Below are positions 17,539-27,624 of a DNA stretch of 64,000 nucleotides, in pieces. Position 1 is the stretch's first letter, and every line of letters begins with the position of its first letter. The notes below the pieces were generated by a model. That model was given only the letters and a program-made list of their open reading frames with translations. It was not told where the DNA came from and did no database searches. Source of the DNA: Aedoeadaptatus urinae. GTDB lineage: Bacteria; Bacillota; Clostridia; Tissierellales; Peptoniphilaceae. Both the position numbers and the translations under genes were made by a program. The stretch covers positions 434,001 to 498,000 of the forward strand of contig NZ_LT707418.1 in the NCBI RefSeq assembly GCF_900155585.1, given 5' to 3'.

Positions 17539-20500
17539 TTAATTCTTGCGTGTGTGCAATTTGTGTACTTTCATAAGATCCAGTACTTTTTCTATCTCAT
17601 CCAATGCATTTTTCTCCGCCGTCAGCCGTATGCTGTATTCCCCCGCCATGGAAAAGACCAATCGCTTGCCGAAGACGCTGGTCAGTTCGTTTAAGAGGGA
17701 CAGATCCAATTCGTAGCCTTTGACGAAGTAGAAGGTGTAGTCGTCGCCCTTTTGCTGAATGGTTTCCACCTGCAGGGTGGAGGCCATGTGGCGAAGCTTG
17801 GACAGGTGGGTGAGCTGCAGCACCGCCTTGGGCGGATCGCCGAAGCGGTCGATGAGCTCGTCGATGACGTCCCGCTCGTCCTCGTCGTCAGTGATGACGG
17901 CAATTTTTCGATACATTTCCATACGCTGGGTCTCGTCTTTAATATAGCTTTTTGGAATGTAGGAGTCGATGAGCACGTCCATGGACGTATCTGCCTCCTC
18001 CACATCCTCCTCGCCCTTGGCGCGGCGCACAGCCTGCTTTAAAAACTTAATGTAGAGATCGTAGCCGATGGCGTTCATGTGGCCGTGTTGGCTTTCGCCT
18101 AAAATATTTCCCGAGCCGCGGATTTCCAAATCCCGCATAGCGATCTTGTAGCCGCTACCGAATTCCGTAAACTCGCGAATGGCGGCGAGACGCTTTTCCG
18201 CTACCTCGGAAATGCTCGCATCCCGCTTGTAGGAAAAGTAGGCGTAGGCGATGCGATTGCTCCTGCCGATGCGTCCCCGCAGCTGGTAGAGCTGGGACAG
18301 GCCCAGGCGGTTCGCCTCCCACACGATCATGGTATTGGCATTGGACACGTCCATCCCCGTCTCGATAATGGTGGAGCAGAGGAGCACGTCGATGTCTCTG
18401 TTATAAAACTGAAGCATGGTGTTTTCCAGCTCCCGCTCGCCCATTTGGCCGTTGGCCATGGCGAAGCGCGCCTCGGGCACCATCTCCTGCAAATCGCTGA
18501 GCATTTTTTCCATGGTCCGCACCCGGTTGTAGACGAAGTAAACCTGTCCGCCTCTGTCCAGCTCCTTTAAAATGGCTTCGCGAATCATCATGGGATTGTA
18601 TTCCACCACATAGGTCTGTACCGGGAAGCGCTCCCCGGGGGGCTCGTCGATGACGGACATATCCCGAATGCCCGCCAAGGACATTTGCAGGGTCCTCGGG
18701 ATCGGCGTCGCCGTCAGTGTCAGGGTGTCCACATTTTCTTTTAAGAGCTTCAGCCGCTCCTTGTGGCGCACGCCGAAGCGCTGCTCTTCGTCGATGATGA
18801 GAAGGCCCAGGTCCTTAAACTTCACGTCCTTGGACAAGAGGCGATGGGTGCCCACGACGATGTCCACAGAACCGATGCGCAGCCCCTCCAGGTCCTTCTC
18901 CTGCTCTTTTTTCGAGCGGAAGCGGGACAGCAGGGCCAGGTCCACGGGAAAGTGGGCGAAGCGCTCACGCATGGTGTTGTAGTGTTGCTGGGCGAGAATG
19001 GTGGTGGGGACGAGGAAGGCCACCTGCTTGCCGTCGAGGACCGCCTTAAAGGCCGCTCTCAGGGCCACCTCCGTCTTTCCGTAGCCCACATCGGCGCAGA
19101 GGAGCCGGTCCATGGGCTTGGCCTCTTCCATGTCCTTCTTAATCTCTTCCGCCGCCTCCAGCTGCCCTTCCGTCTCGTCGTACTGAAAGGCGTCTTCGAA
19201 ATCCTTCTGCCAGGGCTGATCTTCCGTAAAGGCGTAGCCCGTCACGTCTTCCCGCTTGGCGTAGAGGCGAATTAAATCTTCCGCCATCTCTTCCACGCTG
19301 CGCTTGGCCTTGGCCTTGGTATTCTTCCAGGTCTGGGTGTTCAGGCGATTCACCTTCACCGGTCCGTCGTCGGTGGCGATGTAGCGGTGAATCAGCGCCA
19401 TTTGATCCATGGGCAGAAAGAGCTTGTCCCCTCCCTTATAGAGCAGGGTAATGTAATCCCGCTGAATGCCCTGGACCTCTAAATTCGTCGTGCCCATAAA
19501 TTTTCCGATGCCGTGCATTTCGTGAACCACATAATCGCCGACGGAAAGGCTCGCCAAGTCGATGACGTCTTTTTTCTTGCGGCGCCGCTTCTTTTTCTTC
19601 GTCTCGCCGAAAATTTCCGTGGCGTTTAGCAGGACGAAGCGGTCTTCTTCCATTTCGAAGCCGCCGTGCACGTGGCCCGAATCGTATTGTATCTGAGCGG
19701 GCATTAAGTTTTCGCTAAGAGGCACGGGATCGAAGCCCATGTCCCGCAAGCTGTCTTTCAGGCGCAGGGTCTTTTCTTCGCTACCGCCCAAGAGGACGAC
19801 GGAATAATTTCGGTCCAGGTAGCGGCGTATCTCCTCTTTAAAAAAGCGCAGACGCCCGCCGAAGCTGGTAACGGTCTTTATATTGAAATTGGCGATGCGC
19901 TTTACCGGCAAATCGTTGGTAGCCCGCACGATGTAGCTGGAAAGAATGAGATCCCGTGCCTTGAAATCTCTATAAATGGCGTCGTAGTCCAGTTGGATGG
20001 ACATATGGGCCTTTAAAAGCTCGCCTGCTTCGGCGAGATCGCTTAACGTATCCCCTAAGGAAAGCTCTTGATTCTGTGCCACTTCCCTCATGCGCCGCGG
20101 CTCGTCTAAAAAAACGAGGGGAGGCTCTGTAAAGTAATCGATAATCGATGCCCGGGCCTCGTCGGGAATGTAGGGCAGCAAAAGATCGGTGTGGGACAGA
20201 AAGGATCCGTCCTTCAATTTTTCCACGAGAGGCAGAAATTTTTCTTCCGCCCGCTCTTGGGACACGCGGCTTAATTTTTTTATCTTCTTTAAATCCTTTT
20301 CCACGGCGGTAGCCATGGTATCCCGCAGATCCTCGTCAAAGATCACGTCGTGAACGGGAAAAATTTCCGCCACCTCCACATCCTCCACGGAGCGCTGGGT
20401 GTAGGGGTCGAAGCGGCGAATGGAATCCACCTCCACGTCGAAGAGCTCCACGCGGTAGGGATAGGTGTCCGGGGTGTAGATGTCGACGATGCCGCCTCGT

Positions 20501-21027
20501 ATAGAAAATTGGCCCATGCCTTCGACGAAATCCACGCGCCGATAGCCCGAGGCCAACAGCTTTTGCATCAGAGCGCCGGTTTCCACCACATCCCCTAATT
20601 TCAAAGAAAAGGATGCGTCCTTTAAGTAAGAGGGCTTGAGAAAAATGCCGCCTAAGGCTTCCGGCGTCGTCACCACAAACCTCGCCTCGCCCCGGATCAT
20701 GGCATTCATGGTCCTGAGCCGGGCGCTTAAAAGCTCGTTGCTTCCCGCGTCCCGCTGAAAGAAGAAAAGTTGCCGCGGCTGCAGGAGATAGACGCCGTCC
20801 TCGGCGTAGTAGGACAAGTCTTCCGCCAATTTCTTCGCCCGGGCGCTATCGTATGTGACCAAAAGAACGGGCCGCTTTTGATCTTGGTAAATGGTCTCCA
20901 CGGCAGGGGCAATGGCAGGCTCCGCTAAGCCGTAACAGCCGATGGGCATTTCTTTATCCCTGATGCCTTCCAAGATTTCTTGAAAGGAGGGATCCTTTGA
21001 AAAAAGCTCATTGTAAATACGCGTCAT
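17539..21027 (-). CDS. mfd: Transcription-repair coupling factor
   Basis: A 1162-residue ATPase that removes RNA polymerase stalled at DNA damage and recruits UvrA. In order it has a UvrB-like N-terminal module, the RNA-polymerase-interacting CarD-like domain (LSVGDYVVHEMHGIGKF, about residue 490), and a RecG-like motor with Walker A CADVGYGKTEVALRA (about 645) and the DEEQRFGVRHKE box, then the C-terminal TRCF domain. Length is normal. The start follows AGGAGGCAAG. It is the last gene of glmU-prs-pth-mfd, a common Firmicutes order. A hairpin overlaps the gap before its ribosome-binding site. Confidence 0.97.
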   Translation of the reverse strand: MTRIYNELFSKDPSFQEILEGIRDKEMPIGCYGLAEPAIAPAVETIYQDQKRPVLLVTYDSARAKKLAEDLSYYAEDGVYLLQPRQLFFFQRDAGSNELLSARLRTMNAMIRGEARFVVTTPEALGGIFLKPSYLKDASFSLKLGDVVETGALMQKLLASGYRRVDFVEGMGQFSIRGGIVDIYTPDTYPYRVELFDVEVDSIRRFDPYTQRSVEDVEVAEIFPVHDVIFDEDLRDTMATAVEKDLKKIKKLSRVSQERAEEKFLPLVEKLKDGSFLSHTDLLLPYIPDEARASIIDYFTEPPLVFLDEPRRMREVAQNQELSLGDTLSDLAEAGELLKAHMSIQLDYDAIYRDFKARDLILSSYIVRATNDLPVKRIANFNIKTVTSFGGRLRFFKEEIRRYLDRNYSVVLLGGSEEKTLRLKDSLRDMGFDPVPLSENLMPAQIQYDSGHVHGGFEMEEDRFVLLNATEIFGETKKKKRRRKKKDVIDLASLSVGDYVVHEMHGIGKFMGTTNLEVQGIQRDYITLLYKGGDKLFLPMDQMALIHRYIATDDGPVKVNRLNTQTWKNTKAKAKRSVEEMAEDLIRLYAKREDVTGYAFTEDQPWQKDFEDAFQYDETEGQLEAAEEIKKDMEEAKPMDRLLCADVGYGKTEVALRAAFKAVLDGKQVAFLVPTTILAQQHYNTMRERFAHFPVDLALLSRFRSKKEQEKDLEGLRIGSVDIVVGTHRLLSKDVKFKDLGLLIIDEEQRFGVRHKERLKLLKENVDTLTLTATPIPRTLQMSLAGIRDMSVIDEPPGERFPVQTYVVEYNPMMIREAILKELDRGGQVYFVYNRVRTMEKMLSDLQEMVPEARFAMANGQMGERELENTMLQFYNRDIDVLLCSTIIETGMDVSNANTMIVWEANRLGLSQLYQLRGRIGRSNRIAYAYFSYKRDASISEVAEKRLAAIREFTEFGSGYKIAMRDLEIRGSGNILGESQHGHMNAIGYDLYIKFLKQAVRRAKGEEDVEEADTSMDVLIDSYIPKSYIKDETQRMEMYRKIAVITDDEDERDVIDELIDRFGDPPKAVLQLTHLSKLRHMASTLQVETIQQKGDDYTFYFVKGYELDLSLLNELTSVFGKRLVFSMAGEYSIRLTAEKNALDEIEKVLDLMKVHKLHTRKN

Positions 21028-21037
21028 CTTGCCTCCT

Positions 21038-21062
21038 AAAAAGCAGCTCCCGTGAGCTGCTT
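21038..21062 (-). terminator. Hairpin with T-run between pth and mfd
   Basis: On the minus strand AAGCAGCTC and GAGCTGCTT form a perfect 9-bp stem (21041-21049 and 21054-21062), followed by TTTTTA and directly by the mfd AGGAGG. It looks like a partial terminator that lowers readthrough into mfd. Confidence 0.65.
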
Positions 21063-21063
21063 T

Positions 21064-21624
21064 CTACTTTCCGTTATAGGTATTCATGGCCTCGTCCAGC
21101 CCGCTTTTTAAAAAGAGCAGGGCGGCGTCCTTCGCCTTTTCAATGGTCTCGTCCATCACTTTTTCTTCCTCATCCGTAAAGGTGCTGAGGACGAAATTGG
21201 CCAGGTCCATATGGGGATTTTTCTTTCCCACGGCGATTTTTAAGCGGGGAAATTGATCGGACTGCACCTGATAAATAATGGACTTCAAGCCGTTGTGCGT
21301 GCCGGCGCTGCCCGATTTTCTGAGGCGAATGGTGCCGAAGGCGATGTCGATGTCGTCGACTAAAACCAGCACCTCCTCCGGCTCGATTTTAAAATAATCC
21401 ATGCAGGCCCGCACCGATTGGCCGGACTCGTTCATATAGGTTGTGGGCTTTAAAAGACGCACCTTTTTTCCAAAGGCGCGTCCCTCCCCGTAAAGTCCCT
21501 TAAATTTAATGGTGTTTACGGGAATATTTAAAGCATCGGCAATGGCATCCAAGGCCATAAACCCCACATTGTGCCGGGTGTTTTTGTAGCGATCTCCCGG
21601 ATTGCCTAAACCGACGATAAGCAT
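21064..21624 (-). CDS. pth: Peptidyl-tRNA hydrolase
   Basis: A 186-residue enzyme that frees tRNA from prematurely released peptidyl-tRNA. Diagnostic motifs are MLIVGLGNPGDRYKNTRHN with the catalytic histidine at about 20, KPTTYMNESG, and LVDDIDIAFG with the catalytic aspartate. The ATG at 21624 lies 1 bp after the prs stop codon, so the genes are translationally coupled. A longer frame continues upstream but overlaps prs and adds no family sequence. Confidence 0.96.
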   Translation of the reverse strand: MLIVGLGNPGDRYKNTRHNVGFMALDAIADALNIPVNTIKFKGLYGEGRAFGKKVRLLKPTTYMNESGQSVRACMDYFKIEPEEVLVLVDDIDIAFGTIRLRKSGSAGTHNGLKSIIYQVQSDQFPRLKIAVGKKNPHMDLANFVLSTFTDEEEKVMDETIEKAKDAALLFLKSGLDEAMNTYNGK

Positions 21625-21625
21625 A

Positions 21626-22582
21626 TTACACTTCTTCGAAAATTTTGCTGATGGAACGGTCGGTGTTGACCCGGCGAATGGCGCTGGCGAGTATGGGCGC
21701 AACGGAAACCACGTCGATTTTGTCGATGTGCTTTTCCTCGGGCAACTCGATGGTGTCGGTGATGACGAAGCGTTCCATAATGGAATTGTCGATGCGCTCA
21801 ATGGCGGGGCCGGAAAGGACGCCGTGGGTGGCGCAACCGTAAATTCGTTTGGCGCCATGGTTTCTTAAGGCTTCGGCGGCCTTGCAAACCGTGCCCGCCG
21901 TGTCGATAATGTCGTCGACGAGAATACAGTCTTTTCCTTCGATGGAGCCGATGACGTTCATGACCACATTTTCGTTGGCCTTAGGCCGTCTCTTTTCGAT
22001 AATGGCAATGGGCGCGCCGTTTAATTCTTCGGCGAATTTCCGCGTGCGGGTGACACCGCCTAAATCCGGGCTCACGGCCACGATATTGTCCGTGTCGATA
22101 TGGCTCTTAAAGTATTTCGCCAGATAGGGCACGGCGGTTAAGTGGTCGACGGGAATGTCGAAGTAGCCTTGAATTTGTCCGGCGTGCAGGTCCATGCAGA
22201 TAACGCGATCGGCGCCGCTGACGGTAATTAAATTGGCGACGAGCTTCGCCGTAATGGGTTCTCTCGCGCGCACCTTTCTGTCTTGGCGGGCGTAGCCGTA
22301 ATAGGGCACGACGGCGTTAATGCGTCCTGCCGAAGCCCGCTTTAAGGCGTCGATTAAAATTAACAGCTCCATTAAATGATCGTTGACGGGGCCGGAGGTC
22401 GGTTGAATGACGAAGACATCTCTACCGCGAACCGAATCCATAATGTCGATGGAAATTTCTCCGTCGGAAAATTGCTTGACCTCGCAAGCACTTTCGTCGA
22501 TGCCCAATTCATCACAGATTTTTTGTACCAAAGCGCGATTGGAATTTCCCGAAATAATGACGACTTCACCGTTATGTTTCAT
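21626..22582 (-). CDS. prs: Ribose-phosphate pyrophosphokinase
   Basis: A 318-residue PRPP synthetase, supplying PRPP for purine, pyrimidine, histidine and tryptophan synthesis and for salvage enzymes such as Hpt. Motifs include [23 protein letters not shown], the cation site [18 protein letters not shown], and the PRPP loop [11 protein letters not shown]. The ATG at 22582 follows GAAAGGACAGCTAGT and sits 1 bp after the glmU stop codon; earlier in-frame methionines overlap glmU and are not family-like. Confidence 0.97.
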   Translation of the reverse strand: MKHNGEVVIISGNSNRALVQKICDELGIDESACEVKQFSDGEISIDIMDSVRGRDVFVIQPTSGPVNDHLMELLILIDALKRASAGRINAVVPYYGYARQDRKVRAREPITAKLVANLITVSGADRVICMDLHAGQIQGYFDIPVDHLTAVPYLAKYFKSHIDTDNIVAVSPDLGGVTRTRKFAEELNGAPIAIIEKRRPKANENVVMNVIGSIEGKDCILVDDIIDTAGTVCKAAEALRNHGAKRIYGCATHGVLSGPAIERIDNSIMERFVITDTIELPEEKHIDKIDVVSVAPILASAIRRVNTDRSISKIFEEV

Positions 22583-22583
22583 A

Positions 22584-23957
22584 CTAGCTGTCCTTTCTCC
22601 GGTTCCAACCGGCAATCATCTTCTGTTCACTTCTCTCTACTGCTAAGCTTTCATCGCCTACATCTTTGGAAATAGTGCTTCCCGCGGCGATAAAGGCGCC
22701 TTCGCCGATGGTGATCGGCGCCACTAAATTTACATTGGAGCCGATAAAGGCGTTGTCGCCAATGGTGGTGCGGAATTTCTTTCTGCCGTTGTAGTTGCAG
22801 AAAATCACGCCGCAGCTGATATTGACGTTCTCGCCCACGTCGCCGTCGCCGATGTAAGCCAAATGTCCCGCCTTCGTTCCCTTGCCGATGTGAGAATTTT
22901 TGACTTCGACGAAATTGCCGATGTGTACATTCTCTTCCAAGACGCAGTTGGGGCGCAGGTGGGCGAAGGGCCCCATGGTCACGCCGCAGCCCACCTTTGA
23001 TTGCTCGATTACCGAGGATTCGATGGTCACCCCGTCTGCGACGGTGCTGTCGACGATTCTGGACGCTCCGCGAATCACGCAGCCCTCGCCGATAATCGTC
23101 GATCCTTCCAGGTGAACGTTGGGACCTAAAATCGTATCTCTTCCGATTTTCACGTCGAAATCGATTAAAGTGGCGTCTTTGTCCGTAAAGGTGACGCCGT
23201 TGTCCATGTGGTATCGGTTGATGCGGCGGCGCATAATTTCTTCGCAGGCAGCCAATTGCACTCGGGAGTTGATTCCCAGCATTTCCTCTTCATCGCACAT
23301 GGTGACGCCGCCAATTTTCCTGCCCTGGTCATTGAGCATTTGAATGACGTCGGTTAAGTAAAGCTCGCTCTGCTTATTGTTCGCGCTTAAATTGCCGATG
23401 TTTTCTTTTAATGCCCGGCCGGTGAAGGCGAAGATCCCGGTATTCACTTCCGTAATGGCCTTTTCCTTGTCCGTAGCATCTTTTTCTTCCACGATGCCTG
23501 CAATGGTGGAATCAGTACCCCGAATGATGCGGCCGTAGCCGAAGGGATCGCTGACCACGGCGGTTAAGACGCAAGCGTCGAAATCGTGGCTTTGTGCATA
23601 GTCCATAAACTTGGCGATGGTCTTTTCCTTAAACAGCGGCGTATCGCCGGTCAAAATATAAACCATGTCCTCGTCGGAAAATTCATCCAAGGCACATGCC
23701 ACGGCATAGCCCGTGCCGTAGGGAATGCCCTCTCCTAATTCTTGCTCGATAAACTTCAGCGGCGCATCCTTAAAGTATTCGATGACGTCGTCTTTTTTGT
23801 GCCCGACGATGACGATATTTTTGTCCATCGCATTGGCAGTGCAGTTGTCCACCACATAACTCAGTATGGCTTTGCCCGCAACCTTATGCAGCACCTTGGG
23901 CATGTCGGATTTCATCCGCGTGCCTTCCCCTGCTGCTAAAATAATTGATACATTCAC
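22584..23957 (-). CDS. glmU: Bifunctional GlcNAc-1-phosphate uridyltransferase / GlcN-1-phosphate acetyltransferase
   Basis: A 457-residue enzyme making UDP-GlcNAc for peptidoglycan. The N-terminal pyrophosphorylase has [21 protein letters not shown]. The C-terminal left-handed beta-helix acetyltransferase has hexapeptide repeats from about residue 255 and the [21 protein letters not shown] segment. The start is GTG at 23957, after GAGGTG. It heads glmU-prs-pth-mfd behind a near-consensus promoter. Confidence 0.97.
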   Translation of the reverse strand: MNVSIILAAGEGTRMKSDMPKVLHKVAGKAILSYVVDNCTANAMDKNIVIVGHKKDDVIEYFKDAPLKFIEQELGEGIPYGTGYAVACALDEFSDEDMVYILTGDTPLFKEKTIAKFMDYAQSHDFDACVLTAVVSDPFGYGRIIRGTDSTIAGIVEEKDATDKEKAITEVNTGIFAFTGRALKENIGNLSANNKQSELYLTDVIQMLNDQGRKIGGVTMCDEEEMLGINSRVQLAACEEIMRRRINRYHMDNGVTFTDKDATLIDFDVKIGRDTILGPNVHLEGSTIIGEGCVIRGASRIVDSTVADGVTIESSVIEQSKVGCGVTMGPFAHLRPNCVLEENVHIGNFVEVKNSHIGKGTKAGHLAYIGDGDVGENVNISCGVIFCNYNGRKKFRTTIGDNAFIGSNVNLVAPITIGEGAFIAAGSTISKDVGDESLAVERSEQKMIAGWNRRKDS

Positions 23958-23989
23958 GCTTACACCTCACTCGTAACGTTCTTCAATCT

Positions 23990-24018
23990 ATTATAACGAA
24001 CGCGGCAATTTCTCTCAA
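23990..24018 (-). promoter_or_regulatory. Sigma-A promoter of glmU-prs-pth-mfd
   Basis: TTGAGA (24013-24018), a 17-bp spacer and a perfect TATAAT (23990-23995) lie on the minus strand, 33 bp before the GTG start of glmU. Confidence 0.85.
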
Positions 24019-24030
24019 CATTTCTTAGCA

Positions 24031-24062
24031 TAAAGAAGCGGCGAGCACCTCGCTCACCGCCG
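24031..24062 (-). terminator. Terminator of the hyd maturation operon
   Basis: A GC-rich minus-strand hairpin (GCGGTGAGC against GCTCGCCGC, one mismatch) is followed by TTCTTTA, 20 bp after the hydF stop codon. The T-run is imperfect. Confidence 0.65.
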
Positions 24063-24081
24063 GTTTTATGATTCAACGTAT

Positions 24082-25161
24082 TTATAAATCGATTTTGTCC
24101 AATATACCCTTGGCCTCGGCGATGACCAGGCCGTAATTGGTGACGGGGACGTTTTTTTCCTTGGCCTTCGCCACCCTGGCTTGCACCACCGGCCGCTGAA
24201 ACATGCAGCTGCCGCACATAATAATTAAATCGTAATCGCCGATATTTTCGGGAAAGCTCAGCCCACGGGTAAAGTCGACGGTGATCCCGTCTCCTAATTT
24301 TTTTCGAAGCATGGCGGGAATTTTCACCCGGCCGATATCTTCTTCCTTCGGCGCGTGGGTACAAGCTTCCGCCATAAGAATCTTCGCATCCCCGGACAGA
24401 CGGCGCAGGGTCTTCGCCCCCTCCATCATGGCGTCCATGTCCCCCTTGGCTCGGGCGAATAAAATGGAGAAGGAGGTGATCTTCGATGCCGCCGGTTTCT
24501 TTTCGTAGACTTCCGAAAAGACCTGAGAGTCGGTAACGATCCAATCCGGCGCCTTCGCCAGCTTCGCGAGAGCCGTGTCCATGGTGTTTAAATCGCAAAT
24601 CGTCGCCGTCAGCCCCTTGTCCAAGACCTCTCTTAAGGCCTGCACCTGGGGCAGAATCAGCCGGCCCTTCGGCGCCGATGCGTCTTGGGGCATGACGAAA
24701 AGCAGATGGCCGCCCTGAACGGCCATGCCGTCGAAAAGGCCCGGGGCCTTCTTCTTTTCCTTCAACAAATCGGCGAGGGCTTTTAAAATCTCATCCCGCG
24801 GCGGAAAGGGGCGATCCAGTTTCAAGACGGGAATATTTTTCTTCGCCACCGGCTCCTCAATGGCATCTTCCACCTCGCCGATAAAAACGGCGCCGTCGAT
24901 TTCATCCACCACCTTCATGGTGCGGGCCATGCGGGCACCTCCCAGCTCCGTCTCATCGGCCGTACCCGCCGTGTCGATAAAGGTCACCGGGCCCAGGCCG
25001 TCCACCTCCATGTTTTTGTAAACCGGATCCGTGGTGGTGCCCGCCTTGGGCGAAACCATGGAGGTAGCCTGCTCGGTAAGCAGATTCATTAAGGTGCTTT
25101 TGCCGCTGTTGGTCTTTCCGAAAATGGCGATGTGCAGTCGAAGTCCTTTTTGCGTATCCAT
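24082..25161 (-). CDS. hydF: [FeFe]-hydrogenase maturation GTPase HydF
   Basis: A 359-residue scaffold that assembles and delivers the two-iron subcluster of the H-cluster to HydA. The N-terminal GTPase domain has GKTNSGKS (about 15-22) and DTAGTADE. The C-terminal iron-sulfur domain has the family ligands EACTHAP and, about 50 residues later, MCGSCMFQ. Length is slightly shorter than the usual roughly 400. Its ATG abuts the hydG stop codon with no gap, so translation is coupled. Confidence 0.95.
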   Translation of the reverse strand: MDTQKGLRLHIAIFGKTNSGKSTLMNLLTEQATSMVSPKAGTTTDPVYKNMEVDGLGPVTFIDTAGTADETELGGARMARTMKVVDEIDGAVFIGEVEDAIEEPVAKKNIPVLKLDRPFPPRDEILKALADLLKEKKKAPGLFDGMAVQGGHLLFVMPQDASAPKGRLILPQVQALREVLDKGLTATICDLNTMDTALAKLAKAPDWIVTDSQVFSEVYEKKPAASKITSFSILFARAKGDMDAMMEGAKTLRRLSGDAKILMAEACTHAPKEEDIGRVKIPAMLRKKLGDGITVDFTRGLSFPENIGDYDLIIMCGSCMFQRPVVQARVAKAKEKNVPVTNYGLVIAEAKGILDKIDL

Positions 25162-26577
25162 TTAAAACCTGAAGTCCCGCTCGCCGCCTTGAATGCGCTT
25201 CACATAGGCGGCGGCCTTTTCCCTTAAATCGTCGCGTTCCACGTCCTTCAAAAAGTCGACGATTTTTTCTTCCCCTAATTTGCGGGTATCGTCGGCGGCG
25301 TAGTCGGAGAGATATTCCTGCAGGGTCATAATGGCGTTGGGCTGACAGAATTTGGCGATATGGAAGCTCTTCACCTCTTCCATAAAGGTTTCGCCGGTGC
25401 GCCCCGCCCGGTAGCATGCCGTGCAGAAGCTGGGCAGATAACCCAAGTCCAGTAGCCAGTGAATGACCTCATCTAAGCTGCGGCAGTCGTCGGTGTCGAA
25501 TTGAGCGGAGTTGTCCTCTTCCTTCGATTCGTCGTAGCCGCCCACGGAAGTCTTAGAGCCGCCGCTGATTTGAGAGACGCCGAGCTCCAGGGCTTTTTTC
25601 CGCATGGCTTGGCTTTCCCGCGTGGAGATGATCATGCCCGTGTAGGGAACGGCGACGCGGATCAGGGCGATAATGTCTTCGAAAATCTCATCGGGTACGC
25701 CGTTTTCAAATTCTCCCGGGTCGATGTCGTCGGCGGGGCGAATCCGCGGCATGGAAATGGTGTGGGGTCCCACGCCCTTATAAGCCTCCAGGTGTTCCGC
25801 GTGCATCAATTGGCCTACGAAGTCGTAGGGATAATTGTTCAGGCCGTATAAGACCCCTAAGCCCACGTCGTCGATGCCCCCTTCCATGGCCCGGTCCATG
25901 GCCTCCGTATGGTAGGCCCAGTTGGATTTCGGTCCCGTGGGGTGCAGGGCTTCGTAATTTTTCTTGTGATAGGTTTCCTGGAACAGTATATAGGTGCCGA
26001 TCTCCGCCTCCTTCAGCTTCCGGTAATTTTCCACCGTAGTGGCGGCGATGTTCACATTGACGCGGCGAATGGCGCCGTTTTTATGCTTAATGGAGTAAAT
26101 GGTCTTAATGCTGTCCAAGACGTATTCGATGGGATTGTTCATCGGATCTTCCCCGAGCTCCAGGGCCAACCGCTTGTGCCCTAAATCCTGCAGGGCGATG
26201 ACTTCCTTTTTGATTTGTTCCTGAGTCAGCTTCACCCGGTCGATGTGCTTGTTTTTGTAGTGATAGGGGCAATAGACACAGCCGTTAACACAGTAATTGG
26301 ACAAATACAGAGGCGCGAAGAGCACGATGCGATTGCCGTAATACTTTTTCTTGATCTCCCGCGCCAATTGGCGGAAGCTTTCGCGAATATCATCCAGCTC
26401 CGTCATTAAAAGAACCGCCGCTTCCCGGTGGTCCAGGCCCTTCATCTTTCGGCCCTTTTCCAAAATCGCCTCCTGCATGACGCGATTGGTGCGATTGGCC
26501 TTTGCCTCTTCCAAGGTGGCCATAATTTCGTCGTGATTTATAAAATCTTCCGCATTGGCGGACATTTTATCGTACAT
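25162..26577 (-). CDS. hydG: [FeFe]-hydrogenase maturation radical SAM tyrosine lyase HydG
   Basis: A 471-residue radical SAM enzyme that splits tyrosine to provide the CO and CN ligands of the H-cluster. The radical SAM cluster motif is CVNGCVYCPY (cysteines about 96, 100 and 103). The C-terminal CTACYRAGRTGETFM holds the CxxC that, in HydG, binds the second cluster carrying the dangler iron; this separates it from ThiH. It starts directly after the hydE stop codon. Confidence 0.96.
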   Translation of the reverse strand: MYDKMSANAEDFINHDEIMATLEEAKANRTNRVMQEAILEKGRKMKGLDHREAAVLLMTELDDIRESFRQLAREIKKKYYGNRIVLFAPLYLSNYCVNGCVYCPYHYKNKHIDRVKLTQEQIKKEVIALQDLGHKRLALELGEDPMNNPIEYVLDSIKTIYSIKHKNGAIRRVNVNIAATTVENYRKLKEAEIGTYILFQETYHKKNYEALHPTGPKSNWAYHTEAMDRAMEGGIDDVGLGVLYGLNNYPYDFVGQLMHAEHLEAYKGVGPHTISMPRIRPADDIDPGEFENGVPDEIFEDIIALIRVAVPYTGMIISTRESQAMRKKALELGVSQISGGSKTSVGGYDESKEEDNSAQFDTDDCRSLDEVIHWLLDLGYLPSFCTACYRAGRTGETFMEEVKSFHIAKFCQPNAIMTLQEYLSDYAADDTRKLGEEKIVDFLKDVERDDLREKAAAYVKRIQGGERDFRF

Positions 26578-27624
26578 TTATATCTCCCTTCCCTTAAAAT
26601 CTCCTCGACTCATAACAATTTCATAGCCCAGTTCGGCGATCTGCGCCTTTAAATCCCGTAAATTTTCCGCCGCTTCCAAGGCGAAGGCCGCCTTGTTGTC
26701 GTAAAGGGCGTAGCTTTCACGCACCCTCGGCGGCGACAGATTGGGCATAAACACATTGGCGCCGGCTAATATGCCGCGGTTGCGTCCGTCGGCGGCCAAG
26801 GTCTGCATGGCCGTGGTGGACGGAATGTTTGCCGTGGGAAAAAGCAGACGCAAGATGGCGATGCACATGGCCGTGATCTCTACGCTGCCGTTTTCGAAAT
26901 CGCGAAAGGGCGTGGCGTGATGGCGCACATAGGGCCCGATGCCGATCATGGCCGGCTGCAGCTTTTGGAGGAACATAAAATCCTCCACCAAATTTTCCGT
27001 GCTCTGGTAAGGGCTGCCCACCATAAAGCCGCTCCCCACCTGATAGCCCAAGGCCTTTAATTCGTAGAGACAGGCCAGGCGCTTGTCCCGATCCATTTCC
27101 TTCGGGTGAAGCTTTTTGTAATGCTCCGGGTCATAGGTTTCGTGGCGCAGCAAAAATCGATCGGCTCCCGCTTCCTTTAACCGCGCGTAGCTTTGACGGC
27201 TTCGCTCGCCCACGGAGAGGGTAATGGCACAGCCCGGCTGAATCCTTTTGATTCGCCGCAGCCAATCGGCCAGCCGCTCGTCGGTAAAATAGGCGTCCTC
27301 GCCCCCTTGAAGAACGAAGGTTTGAAAGCCCGCCTGAGCGCCCACGGCGACCGCCGCCTCCATTTCCTCCGTCGTCAAACGGTAGCGGTCCACCTCGTCG
27401 TTTCCCCGACGAATGCCGCAGTAGTAGCAATTGTTATGACAGTAGTTTGTAAATTCGATTAATCCGCGGACGTAGATCTTTTTGTGAAAGTGGCGATCGG
27501 CAACGGCTCTCGCCTTTTCAAACACCGCCTCCTCAAGATCCTCGCGGTTTTCGAGCAGATAGCGCAGCTCTTTACGATCCAGCCCTCTGCCTTCGTCGAT
27601 CCTTTTAAAAATCGTCTCGATCAT
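26578..27624 (-). CDS. hydE: [FeFe]-hydrogenase maturation radical SAM enzyme HydE
   Basis: A 348-residue radical SAM protein of the H-cluster assembly pathway. The cluster motif is YCHNNCYYCGIRR (cysteines about 62, 66 and 69). Further HydE features are FVLQGGEDAYFTD and FMVGSPYQSTENLVEDF. Its ATG overlaps the stop codon of the small regulator upstream by 4 bp (ATGA), and hydG follows without a gap. Confidence 0.95.
   Translation of the reverse strand: MIETIFKRIDEGRGLDRKELRYLLENREDLEEAVFEKARAVADRHFHKKIYVRGLIEFTNYCHNNCYYCGIRRGNDEVDRYRLTTEEMEAAVAVGAQAGFQTFVLQGGEDAYFTDERLADWLRRIKRIQPGCAITLSVGERSRQSYARLKEAGADRFLLRHETYDPEHYKKLHPKEMDRDKRLACLYELKALGYQVGSGFMVGSPYQSTENLVEDFMFLQKLQPAMIGIGPYVRHHATPFRDFENGSVEITAMCIAILRLLFPTANIPSTTAMQTLAADGRNRGILAGANVFMPNLSPPRVRESYALYDNKAAFALEAAENLRDLKAQIAELGYEIVMSRGDFKGREI

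Noticed and set aside
21625-21858. Long N-terminal extension of peptidyl-tRNA hydrolase
   Set aside because: It reads through prs in another frame, and Pth proteins begin at MLIVGLGNPG.
23960-24598. A 212-codon open frame across the hydF 3' end
   Set aside because: Shadow frame overlapping a certain gene; composition (R, G and H-rich) is typical of an off-frame translation.
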